In this document: piece by piece, positions 39,754 to 48,614 of the stretch | How the letters are laid out: each line of letters starts with the position of its first letter | Numbering within the stretch: position 1 is the first letter of the stretch | NCBI GenBank assembly: GCA_963807675.1 | Contig: CAWECP010000002.1 | Span: forward strand, 186,001-250,000 | Length of the DNA stretch: 64,000 nt | Source of the DNA: Bog-473 sp963807675 | GTDB lineage: Bacteria; Actinomycetota; Acidimicrobiia; Acidimicrobiales; RAAP-2 | Direction: 5' to 3' | Notes under the pieces: model-generated | The model's input: only the letters and a program-made list of their open reading frames with translations | Told to the model about the DNA's origin: nothing | Database searches by the model: none | Made by a program: the position numbers and the translations under genes

Positions 39754-42131
39754 GGCGAGACCACCGTGCAGTTCGTGATGGTGTCGTGGTAATCGGCCGC
39801 CGCCCCCGCCTTGCCGTTGTAGAGCGGCAGGTGGCACACGTTCGTCTTACCCTTCACCCCGCTGTAGGAGTTGTAGGTGCCTGAGCCGAGATAGACGGTT
39901 TCGTTGCCGTTGCCCCCGTCGACGGTGTCGCGGGAACCGGCGTTCTCGATGGTGACGGTGTCAGTGCCGTCCCCGAGCCAAACGTCATTGAAGGACCCGG
40001 TGCCGACAGTGACGGTGTCGTTGCCGTTACCCACGACGACGCCGTCGGAGCCGTTCCCGAGGCTTACCTTGTCGCTGCCGTTGCCCAGCACCACAGCGTT
40101 GGAGCCGTTCCCGGCGGAGATCCCGTCGTTGCCGTTCCCGTCGAAGATGACGTTGTTCCCGTCTCCCGCGTCGATGCAGTTGTTCCCGGCGCCGTCGTCG
40201 ATCCAGTAGTTGCCACCGAAGGCGTAGATGAAGTCATTGCCGTTGGTCCCATAGATCAACGGGAACGCCGGATTGCCGAAGATGTAGGTGCTGTAGCCGC
40301 TGCTGGAACACACGCTGGGGATTCCAACGACCACTTGGGGCACGATCGACGTGGAGCCGAGGTAGTTGCCCGTCGCCGGGTAGACCGCCTCGAGGTAGGT
40401 GGTCCCGACCGGCAGGGTCGAGGTCGAGAGCGTGGCCTTGCCCGACGCAAGGGGCTCGATCCCGAGCGAGGTCTTCGTCGAGCAGGCGTTGGTGGTGCAG
40501 CTGTAGAAGGTCACCGTGCCGCCCGGCGTGCCCGAGGGGGCCTTGACCGTGTCGCTGAATGTGACCGCGGAGCCGTAGGTGGACAGGTTGGGCGACGAGG
40601 TGAGGACCGAGGAGGTCCCGAGCGGGTTGACCACCTGGGCTAGCGCCGGGTCCGAAGACGAGCCGACGTAGTTGCCCGAGGCGCCGTAGAGGGCCTCGAC
40701 GTAGGCGGTGCCCACCGGCAGGCTCGAGGTCGAGTAGGAGGCCTTGCCCGAGGCGAGTGTCTCGGTATCGAGCGGGGTCTGCGTTGAACAGGTGTTGGTG
40801 GTGCAGCTGTAGAAGGTGACCGGGCCGCTCGGGGTCCCCGTCGAGGCCGAGACCTTGTCGGTGAAGCTGACCGAAGTGCCGAAGCTCGAAGGGTTGGGCG
40901 TGCTGGTGAGGACCGAGGTGGTCCCGAGCGCGTTAACCACCTGGGTCACCACGTTGGACGTCGAACCGGCGTAGCTCCCCGAGCCGCTATAGATCGCCTC
41001 GACGTAGGTGGTGCCCACCGGCAGGGTCGAGGTGGCGAAGGTGGCCTTACCCGAACTGAGCGTCACGGCCGAGCCGAAGGCGCTCTTGGAACTGCAGTTC
41101 GACGAGGAGCCGCAGTTGTAGAAGGTCACAGAGCCGCTCGGGGTGCCCGTACCCGAGGAGGGGCTGACCGTGGCCGTGAAGGTCATCGACGAGCCGTAGG
41201 TCGAGGGGTTGAGTGAGGACTTCAAAGCGGTGGTCGTCGCCTTGGTGCTCGAGGAGTTGACCACCTGGGACAGCGAGCCGTTGGAGTTGGTGAAGTTGCC
41301 GTCGGTGTTCACGTAGGAGGCGGTGATCGGGTGTGGGCTGTCCGCCGTCGTGGCGTAGTTCACCGTGCATTGGGACGTGGCCGTTGTGGTCCCCGTCGAG
41401 GTAACCGCCACCGCATTGCAGATGGTGGTGCCGTTGTCCTTGAAGGTGACCGTCCCCGTCGGGCTGGAGGGGACCGGATCCTGGCTAGACGTGGCCGAGG
41501 CCGTCACCGTGGCCGTGTAGGTCACGTTCTGGCCCGTGGTCGAGGGGTTCTGGCTGGAGGCCAGAACCGTGGAGGTGCCGTACACCTGGGCGTAATTGGC
41601 GCTCCCCGAGTAGAGGAAGTGATAGGTGTAGTTCTCGCAGTCGTCCTGAGGCGCGCCGTTGTCCTTCAACTCGATAGGCACGCCGGGGCTGTTGGCGCTC
41701 TCCCCACCGTCCACGATGAAGGACCCCGAGAAGGTCGGGAGCACCAAGTTGGTACCCGAACAGTCGGCCGGAGGCGCCGGGTAGTCCGTGGTGTCGAGGG
41801 CGGTGGCGATGCTTTGGACCGATATGTTCGTCTTCAGATTGTTGTGGACGCTGAAGACCACACAACGGGTGACATTTGGCGAGAGGAGCGCTGGAGTGCC
41901 CGAGCACGAAGTGGCGGGGTAGGTCCCCGGAGCAGAGGGAGTCGTGTAAGTCGTGCTCGTGATTGTGAAGCTCGACGACCCTGAACTCAGCTCGAAGCCC
42001 AGGTGATCGGAGGAAGCCGACTTCGAGCCGAGCACGAGCGAGGAGAGGCCGATCACCAGGGCGGCCACGACGAGCGCGATGGCACCCGATGCCATCACCG
42101 ACTTCGTCCGATTGAACCGCTCTGGCTTCAT
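39750..42131 (-). CDS. Exported protein with four Ig-like repeats and RTX-like calcium-binding repeats
   Basis: 793 residues. N-terminal membrane/signal helix (about 13-36); a domain of about 130 residues; four bacterial Ig-like (Big_3-type) repeats at about 184-285, 297-400, 400-500 and 502-600 (core L.S.pNPS..G..VTFT..V......PtGtVTFY); then about a dozen RTX-like nonapeptides at 625-750 (GNGSDxVxxGNGND pattern), which fold into a calcium-binding beta-roll. A short Cys-containing tail follows. The Ig repeats contain a CxxNxCS Cys pair. GAGGA lies just before ATG 42131. Role: probably an extended surface or secreted adhesin/matrix protein. No type I secretion genes are nearby. Confidence 0.85.
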   Translation of the reverse strand: MKPERFNRTKSVMASGAIALVVAALVIGLSSLVLGSKSASSDHLGFELSSGSSSFTITSTTYTTPSAPGTYPATSCSGTPALLSPNVTRCVVFSVHNNLKTNISVQSIATALDTTDYPAPPADCSGTNLVLPTFSGSFIVDGGESANSPGVPIELKDNGAPQDDCENYTYHFLYSGSANYAQVYGTSTVLASSQNPSTTGQNVTYTATVTASATSSQDPVPSSPTGTVTFKDNGTTICNAVAVTSTGTTTATSQCTVNYATTADSPHPITASYVNTDGNFTNSNGSLSQVVNSSSTKATTTALKSSLNPSTYGSSMTFTATVSPSSGTGTPSGSVTFYNCGSSSNCSSKSAFGSAVTLSSGKATFATSTLPVGTTYVEAIYSGSGSYAGSTSNVVTQVVNALGTTSVLTSTPNPSSFGTSVSFTDKVSASTGTPSGPVTFYSCTTNTCSTQTPLDTETLASGKASYSTSSLPVGTAYVEALYGASGNYVGSSSDPALAQVVNPLGTSSVLTSSPNLSTYGSAVTFSDTVKAPSGTPGGTVTFYSCTTNACSTKTSLGIEPLASGKATLSTSTLPVGTTYLEAVYPATGNYLGSTSIVPQVVVGIPSVCSSSGYSTYIFGNPAFPLIYGTNGNDFIYAFGGNYWIDDGAGNNCIDAGDGNNVIFDGNGNDGISAGNGSNAVVLGNGSDKVSLGNGSDGVVVGNGNDTVTVGTGSFNDVWLGDGTDTVTIENAGSRDTVDGGNGNETVYLGSGTYNSYSGVKGKTNVCHLPLYNGKAGAAADYHDTITNCTVVSP

Positions 42132-42324
42132 TGATTCCTCTATCGCTTTCACTTTGGTGGGCAAGCCCACCGAGGGATCTCAGGCCCGCCTGCCTGGAAT
42201 CCCTCGCTGGCCTCACCCGGTGGTTGGCCGGGCCACGGAATCGAGGAAACCGTGGCCCGGCCTTCCGACCGAGTTGATCGGTGGAGCTGCGAGCCGAACC
42301 CGCAACTTCACCGATGCTCCGCCA

Positions 42325-42804
42325 CTACGGGGTGGACACGTTGAGCTGCAGCGGCTGCCCAGCGCACGGGGTCTGGTTCAGACTGTTGCTGTCGGCCCAG
42401 ACGAGAGTCCCCGTCACCGTCAGCGGTGTGGTCGCGTTACCGGGAACCACCTGGTTCTCGGTGACCTGCGACATGCTGAACTGCGTGGGGTCGCCCGAGA
42501 TCATGGTCTGGCAGGCCGTGGTTGCGTCGGGCGCAGTCACGCTCACGAACGAGACCGTGCTGATGTCGGCGCTCGTGTCGTTGGAGTTGACGGCTGAGAA
42601 GTTCACCGTCTGTCCGCCGTCGCCCGGCACGATGGAGCCAGCGATGGTGGCCGTCAGCGAGACGCCCCCCGCCGTACCGGCAGTCGTCGAGCCGTCGCCC
42701 GTGCCACTCGTGGTGAAGTACGCGGTCGCGGCTCCCGCGATGCCGAGCACGAGCCCGGCAGCGAGGCCGATGGCCGCCACCTTCTTGTTCATGAGTCGCT
42801 TCAT
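42325..42804 (-). CDS. Small exported protein with A-Y-F signal motif (first gene of the surface operon)
   Basis: 159 residues: MKRLMNKKVAAIGLAAGLVLGIAGA signal segment, AATAYFTTSGTGDGSTTAG, then a beta-rich domain with two Cys (TTACQTM and QTPCAGQ). The layout matches the small protein at 39250-39753. AAAGGAG sits 6-7 bases before ATG 42804, the strongest ribosome binding site in this cluster, which suggests the most abundant product. It may be a structural subunit; TasA/SipW-type signal sequences are the nearest comparison, but homology is not shown. Confidence 0.8.
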   Translation of the reverse strand: MKRLMNKKVAAIGLAAGLVLGIAGAATAYFTTSGTGDGSTTAGTAGGVSLTATIAGSIVPGDGGQTVNFSAVNSNDTSADISTVSFVSVTAPDATTACQTMISGDPTQFSMSQVTENQVVPGNATTPLTVTGTLVWADSNSLNQTPCAGQPLQLNVSTP

Positions 42805-43594
42805 ATGTTGCTCCTTTTCGTATTGGTGTGGGTTGCTTGCTTGTTTCTCTGCGCCTGAACCGCCTGATCGCCAGATATGCCGGGCGCAGCGTGGGCCGAC
42901 TGCGACCTGCAGTAAGCCCGAAGCAAGGAACCCACAGGGGTTCCCGCTTTCTGTTGCCAGAAGCTCCCTCCGTTTGGAGCCTCCGAGTGTGCGGCCCGTG
43001 AGGGGGAGGGGGTCCCCACCACGGAGCCGCAACCTTGGGACGAGAGCGGCAGGAGCTTGGTGCTCCAGAGACCCTCAGTCGAACGACGCGAGTTGGAGCT
43101 CGCAACAGGACGAAACATGACGCTGCGGGCAAGGCGTGAGTTGGTCGGATCTGTCGCCAAGTGCGCGCGGCCCCCGAAGAGTGCACGCACTGATCCGACA
43201 CCTGGAGGGGAGAATCCCTTCCGCAAAGAACTCACCGCCTTACCGCTGCAGTCGCCAATAACTGCTTGCGGCGAGTGTGCGACGGCGAAGAACGTTTGCA
43301 ATAGGTGCGAAAGTCACAAGGCGCGTTGATGCTGAGCTGAATTGTGCATCGATAGAGAAAGCATTTCGGGAATGACTTAGGTTCGTTGCATCAGTCCGCG
43401 TGAGCGCGCGCGTTGAAACGTCGGCGCGGAGGAGAGGTGACGCCACCCGTAGAGGTCCGGCGAATCGAGGTGGTGACCCGCCCGAATTAAGGGGTCACAC
43501 GACGAGCGTCAGCGGTGCCCGAATTCGTGTCTGATTTGGCCGCTGACCTCGTCAATTAGGACGTGGCGGTCCCGCGCCATAGCATCCCGTTTCT
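42805..43594. other. 790-base divergent region with hairpins; leader of the surface operon
   Basis: It lies between the minus-strand surface operon and plus-strand icd. The part near 43330-43560 is richer in A/T than the surroundings. Several stem-loops lie on the operon side, the clearest at 42921-42949. On the icd side, TAGCAT at 43580-43585 lies 9 bases before the icd ATG and may be its -10. No convincing gene: a plus-strand frame at 43057-43329 is noted but not accepted. Confidence 0.5.
42921..42949. other. Stem-loop in the leader of the surface operon
   Basis: A GGAACCC / GGGTTCC stem (42927-42933 and 42938-42944) with a 4-base loop, extended by AAGC...GCTT. On the minus strand it lies about 115 bases before the first surface gene's ATG and could act as an attenuator, an RNA stabiliser or a terminator of plus-strand transcripts. 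Confidence 0.45.
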
Positions 43595-44791
<1,197 letters not shown>

Positions 44792-44810
44792 GACGTCGCC
44801 TCGGCGGAGC

Positions 44811-44829
44811 GGACAGGACAGGACAGGAC
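44811..44829 (+). repeat. GGACA tandem repeat in purine-rich mdh leader
   Basis: Nearly four tandem copies of GGACA lie at the start of a 144-base icd-mdh gap (44792-44935). The rest of the gap is strikingly purine-rich and low in complexity, with repeated AGGTAGG, GAAGAGGACA and AGAGACA words up to the mdh ATG. No hairpin terminator is seen there, so icd and mdh may be co-transcribed. Confidence 0.6.
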
Positions 44830-44935
44830 GGCAGCAGGTAGGCAAGTAGGTAGGAAGAGGACAGGGCTCTAAGGTCCGTAGCAACGAGAGACAAGAAACA
44901 AGAACCAAGAGACAGAGGAAGAGGACAGATCTCCC

Positions 44936-45934
44936 ATGGCAGCCAAGCCCCCCGTCCACGTCACCGTCACCGGCGCCGGTGGCCAAATCGGCTACTCCAT
45001 CCTGTTCCGCATCGCCTCGGGCCAGCTGCTCGGTGAGGACCAGCCGATCGTGCTGCGGCTGCTCGAGATTGAGCCGGCCATGAAGGTGCTCGAGGGCGTC
45101 GTCATGGAGATCGACGACGGCGCCTTCCCCTTGGTGCACGACATTGTGGCGACGTCCGATCTGAAGACCGCCTTCGAGGGCACCTCGTGGGCCCTTCTCG
45201 TCGGGTCGATACCCCGCAAGGCCGGTATGGAGCGGGGCGATCTCCTGAGCGTCAACGGCGGGATCTTCAAACCCCAGGGCCGGGCCATCGCCGAGAACGC
45301 CGCCTCCGACGTGCGCATCTTGGTGGTGGGGAACCCCTGCAACACGAACTGTCTCATCGCCCGCTCGAACGCTCCCGAGGTGCCGGCCGACCGCTGGTTC
45401 GCCATGACCCGCCTGGACGAGAACCGGGCCAAGGCCCAGTTGGCCCGCAAGGCCGGCGCCCTGGTGGGGGACGTGACGAACGTGGCCATCTGGGGCAACC
45501 ACTCGGCCACGCAGTTCCCCGACTACGCCAATGCCCTGATCGGGGGGAAGCCCGCGCCGTCGGTGATCGACGACGAGGCCTGGCTGCAGGGCGATTTCAT
45601 CACCACGGTGCAGAAGCGGGGGGCGGCCATCATCGACGCCCGGGGGTCTTCGTCGGCTGCCTCGGCGGCCGCCGCGGCCATTGACACCGTGGTCTCCCTG
45701 CGCACAGCCACGCCGCTCGGGGACTGCTTCTCGGTGGCGGTGTGTTCGGAGGGCCAGTACGGCGCTCCCGAGGGGCTGCAGTTCGGATTCCCGGTTTCGT
45801 CGGACGGCCGGGGTGGCTGGTCCGTGGTCGAGGGCTTCGCCCGGGATGCCTTCGCGACCGACCGCATCGGGATCACAACGGATGAGCTCTTGGCCGAGCG
45901 CGACGACGTGAAGGATCTCGGGCTGGTCGGTTAG
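44936..45934 (+). CDS. mdh: Malate dehydrogenase
   Basis: 332 residues of the actinobacterial/cytosolic-type (group 2) NAD-dependent malate dehydrogenase. The nucleotide-binding loop TGAGGQIGY is at 12-20, LLVGSIPRKAGMERGDLL and VVGNPCNTNCLIA follow, the catalytic His189 is in IWGNHSATQFPDY, and the substrate Arg is in MTRLDENRAK. It oxidises malate to oxaloacetate, downstream of sucCD and icd products in the TCA cycle. A purine-rich GAGGAAGAGGACAG stretch precedes the ATG and serves as the ribosome binding site. Confidence 0.96.
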   Translation: MAAKPPVHVTVTGAGGQIGYSILFRIASGQLLGEDQPIVLRLLEIEPAMKVLEGVVMEIDDGAFPLVHDIVATSDLKTAFEGTSWALLVGSIPRKAGMERGDLLSVNGGIFKPQGRAIAENAASDVRILVVGNPCNTNCLIARSNAPEVPADRWFAMTRLDENRAKAQLARKAGALVGDVTNVAIWGNHSATQFPDYANALIGGKPAPSVIDDEAWLQGDFITTVQKRGAAIIDARGSSSAASAAAAAIDTVVSLRTATPLGDCFSVAVCSEGQYGAPEGLQFGFPVSSDGRGGWSVVEGFARDAFATDRIGITTDELLAERDDVKDLGLVG

Positions 45935-45955
45935 GAGGGCGTCGACGGGCTCGGT

Positions 45956-45984
45956 GGGCCGGCCCGGGTTTTGCGAGTCGGCCC
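45956..45984 (+). terminator. Possible terminator after mdh
   Basis: A GGGCCG / CGGCCC stem with a long 17-base loop is followed by CGTTTGTCTTGTT. It is in the right place for the icd-mdh transcript but weak. Confidence 0.3.
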
Positions 45985-46043
45985 CGTTTGTCTTGTTGCC
46001 GTGAAGGTCGCTGTGAACCTGCCGGTGATTGTTTCAAGAAGGC

Positions 46044-46080
46044 TTCACGGGCTCGTTTAGCGTGACTGCTCGGTTTACGG
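46044..46080. repeat. Direct repeat, copy 1 (overlaps the 3' end of the methyltransferase gene)
   Basis: It begins TTCACGGGC and ends GTTTACGG; about three of four bases match 46898-46936, allowing two one-base gaps. The methyltransferase stop codon lies inside it. Confidence 0.5.
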
Positions 46081-46881
46081 GCGTATCGCCACGCCGATCG
46101 CGTGCGCCGAGCAGCCCAACATGGAGGGCTCTGATTCGCAGAGGGCGAGGGCGCGCAGCAGCGCCTCGGGATTCTGCGTGCGCCGGTCCAGGTCGCCCAG
46201 CAGCCACCCGAACCCCTCGACGGCGACCGACGTGGTCACGCTGAAGCCAGCGCCCTCGAGCTCGGCACGGAGTTCGTCGATGCGGTGGAAGTAGCCCCAG
46301 AAGACACCGTCGCGCACCTGCTCGTCGAACTGGCTCAGCCCGGTCTCGATGTTGTGGGCGAAGACCTCGAAGATCCCCGGCTCGCCCAGCAGGTCCTTCG
46401 CCGTGGCATCGAGCACCCAGGCGTGGCGGCAGATGACCTCGGCCAAGAGCACGCCGTCGGGGCGCAGCACCCGGTGGGCTTCCTCCAGCGCAAGCCGGCG
46501 CTCTCGGGCGTTGGCGAGGTGGTACAGCGGCCCCATCACCAGGGCCGCGTCACAGCTGGCATCGGGGAGAGGGAGTTCACGGGCGTCGCCCAGCCGGACC
46601 TCGAAGGGCCGCCCCTTCTCGGCACGACGGCGCGCCGCCTCGACGTGGCGTGGCATCGGGTCGACCAGCACGACGTCGTAGCCCGCCTCGGACAGGTACG
46701 CCGCGTGGGTCCCTGGACCTCCGCCCACGTCGACGATGCGTCCCGAGCCGGGCAAGAAGCGATCGAAGATGTCCCAGGTCCGGAGCCGGGTCAGCGTGCC
46801 CCGTGCACTTGCCCAGAGGCGGATGTCCTCGTCCTTGCTCTCGTAGTGTCGGCGCACCCGAACATCGATCTCCACGCTCAT
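46075..46881 (-). CDS. SAM-dependent methyltransferase
   Basis: 268 residues, class I fold. Motif I IVDVGGGPGTHAAYL (about 48-62), then VVLVDPMPRHVEAA with the acidic ribose-binding Asp, LGDARELPLPDASCDAALVMGPLYHL (motifs II-IV) and VLRPDGVLLAEV. It belongs to the large Methyltransf_11/25-type group; the substrate is unknown. The ATG at 46881 is preferred because a longer frame would run into the divergent neighbour's promoter. The gene is bracketed by two imperfect direct repeats of about 38 bases. Confidence 0.83.
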   Translation of the reverse strand: MSVEIDVRVRRHYESKDEDIRLWASARGTLTRLRTWDIFDRFLPGSGRIVDVGGGPGTHAAYLSEAGYDVVLVDPMPRHVEAARRRAEKGRPFEVRLGDARELPLPDASCDAALVMGPLYHLANARERRLALEEAHRVLRPDGVLLAEVICRHAWVLDATAKDLLGEPGIFEVFAHNIETGLSQFDEQVRDGVFWGYFHRIDELRAELEGAGFSVTTSVAVEGFGWLLGDLDRRTQNPEALLRALALCESEPSMLGCSAHAIGVAIRP

Positions 46882-46897
46882 GAGTCTGGCCGACGGT

Positions 46898-46936
46898 TTC
46901 ACGGGCCTGTTTTGGGGTAAATGCTCCCGTTTATGG
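46898..46936. repeat. Direct repeat, copy 2 (upstream of the methyltransferase gene)
   Basis: It begins TTCACGGGC and ends GTTTATGG and matches 46044-46080 in the same orientation. It lies in the gap between the divergent methyltransferase and ATP-grasp genes, so it may also hold promoter elements. Confidence 0.5.
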
Positions 46937-47018
46937 ATTGGCGCTCGGGCGGGCCGCGTCACGGGCTCTTCGCTGCTGCGAAATGACGGCGTAACACGAG
47001 GATGGCAGCCTGACAACC

Positions 47019-48614
47019 GTGGGAGACCTGTTCGAGCGTTACGGGGAGGGCGCCCGTGGCCTCACCGGCGAGGCGTTCGACGAAATGGTCGACCGGTCCG
47101 GCGGCGCCCGCGACCCCTACGTCGCCGTGGCCTCCTCGCTCTCCCAGATGGGGCCTGAGGACGTCTCGGCGCGGGCGTCCCGCCTGGCCCGGGCCTTCAT
47201 GGATCAGGGGGTGACGTTCGACCTCGACGGGGAGGAACGGCCCTTCCCCCTCGACGTCGTGCCCCGCATCTTCACGGCCGACGAGTGGGCCACGGTGTCG
47301 GCTGGGGCGGCCCAGCGGGTGCGTGCGCTCGAGATGTTCCTGGCCGACGTCTACGGCGCCGCTCGCATCGTGAGCGACGGCCTCGTCCCCCACGAGGTGA
47401 TCACCAGCTCACCCGGCTTCGTCCGGGCGGCCTTCGGGCTGTCGCCCCCCAACGGGGTGCGCATCCATGTGGCCGGCATCGACGTCATCCGCGACGAGGA
47501 CGGCGAGTTCCGGGTCCTGGAGGACAATCTGCGCAGCCCCTCCGGGGTCAGTTACGTGCTGGCCAACCGCGCCGCCATGGCCCGCGTACTGCCGGAGCTG
47601 TTCTGGGGCCAGCCGATCCGGATGGTGACCGACTACCCGGCCCGCCTGATCAACGCGCTGCGCCGCGCCGCCCCGACCTCGGTGCAGGACCCGACCGTGG
47701 TCGTGTTGACGCCGGGCGTGCACAACTCGGCCTTCTACGAGCACGCCCTGCTGGCCCGCCTCATGGGCGTGCATCTGGTGGAGGGGCGCGACCTGATCTG
47801 CCACGGCACCGACATCTTCCTGCGCACCACCGAGGGCGAGGTGCCGGTGCACGTCATCTACCGGCGCATCGACGACGACTACCTCGACCCGCTGCAATTC
47901 CGGCCCGAGTCGCTGGTCGGCTGCCCCGGCCTGGTCAATGCGGCCCGCGCCGGCCGGGTCACCATCGCCAACGGCGTGGGCAACGGCGTGGCCGACGACA
48001 AGCTCGTCTACACCTACGTGCCGGCCATGATCCGCTACTACCTCGGCGAGGACCCTGTGCTGCACAACGTCGAGACCATGCACCTGGTCGATGCGGGTGT
48101 GCGCAAGGAGGCGCTGGCCCGACGGGACGAGCTGGTGTTCAAGCGGGTGGACGGGTCGGGCGGCAAGGGGCTGGTCATCGGCCCGGCGGCCGCCGGAGCG
48201 GAGCTCGACGAGCTGGCGGCGGACGTGGAAGCGGACCCGCGGGCGTGGATCGCGCAGCGGGTGGTGGCGTTGTCGACGTCGCCGACCTGGGTGGACCACG
48301 GCATGGTGCGCCGTCACGTCGACCTGCGGCCCTTCGTGGTGAACGACGGTGAGGACATCTGGGTGTTGCCGGGCGGCCTTACCAGAGTGGCGTTGCAGGA
48401 GGGCGGTCTCGTCGTCAACTCGTCGCAGGGAGGTGGGTCCAAGGACACCTGGGTGGTGGGCGGCGGCCTGTCCATGCCGGTGCTCCCCCCACGCCAGGCG
48501 ATGCCGCTCATGGCCGGGCCGCCCATGGACGCCGGGCCGCTGGCCGACCCCGAGCACGGCGTGCAGCAGCAGCAACAGCAGCAGCAGGCCGGACCCGGCG
48601 GGGGCCGATCGTGA
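47019..48614 (+). CDS. Circularly permuted ATP-grasp protein (DUF404/DUF407 type 2)
   Basis: 531 residues. Seen: RALEMFLADVYGAARIV, GIDVIRDEDGEFRVLEDNLRSPSGVSYVLANR (the permuted ATP-grasp core), LVFKRVDGSGGKGLVIGP (ATP-binding lysine and glycine loop) and the STSPTWVDHGMVRRHVDLRPFVV metal/ATP site. These proteins always travel with alpha-E and transglutaminase-like genes, as here, and are predicted to form amide or peptide bonds on an unknown substrate. The C-terminus carries an unusual run of eight Gln encoded by a CAG/CAA repeat. The GTGA overlap with the next gene indicates coupling. Confidence 0.9.
   Translation: MGDLFERYGEGARGLTGEAFDEMVDRSGGARDPYVAVASSLSQMGPEDVSARASRLARAFMDQGVTFDLDGEERPFPLDVVPRIFTADEWATVSAGAAQRVRALEMFLADVYGAARIVSDGLVPHEVITSSPGFVRAAFGLSPPNGVRIHVAGIDVIRDEDGEFRVLEDNLRSPSGVSYVLANRAAMARVLPELFWGQPIRMVTDYPARLINALRRAAPTSVQDPTVVVLTPGVHNSAFYEHALLARLMGVHLVEGRDLICHGTDIFLRTTEGEVPVHVIYRRIDDDYLDPLQFRPESLVGCPGLVNAARAGRVTIANGVGNGVADDKLVYTYVPAMIRYYLGEDPVLHNVETMHLVDAGVRKEALARRDELVFKRVDGSGGKGLVIGPAAAGAELDELAADVEADPRAWIAQRVVALSTSPTWVDHGMVRRHVDLRPFVVNDGEDIWVLPGGLTRVALQEGGLVVNSSQGGGSKDTWVVGGGLSMPVLPPRQAMPLMAGPPMDAGPLADPEHGVQQQQQQQQAGPGGGRS

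Noticed and set aside
39880..40260. Regularly spaced GTTGCCGTT/CCGTTCCC words resembling a repeat array
   Set aside because: They encode the RTX-like nonapeptides of the surface protein in frame.
43057..43329. 90-residue plus-strand frame ending with two CxxC motifs (CGEC...CNRC)
   Set aside because: It lacks a ribosome binding site or -10 spacing and overlaps the hairpin-rich leader. The Cys pattern could be chance, so it is not called as a gene.
43200..43440. Possible c-di-GMP-I riboswitch on the minus strand (GCAAAC and CGCAAGC words)
   Set aside because: The region between these words cannot form the required P2 hairpin and the core consensus is not met.
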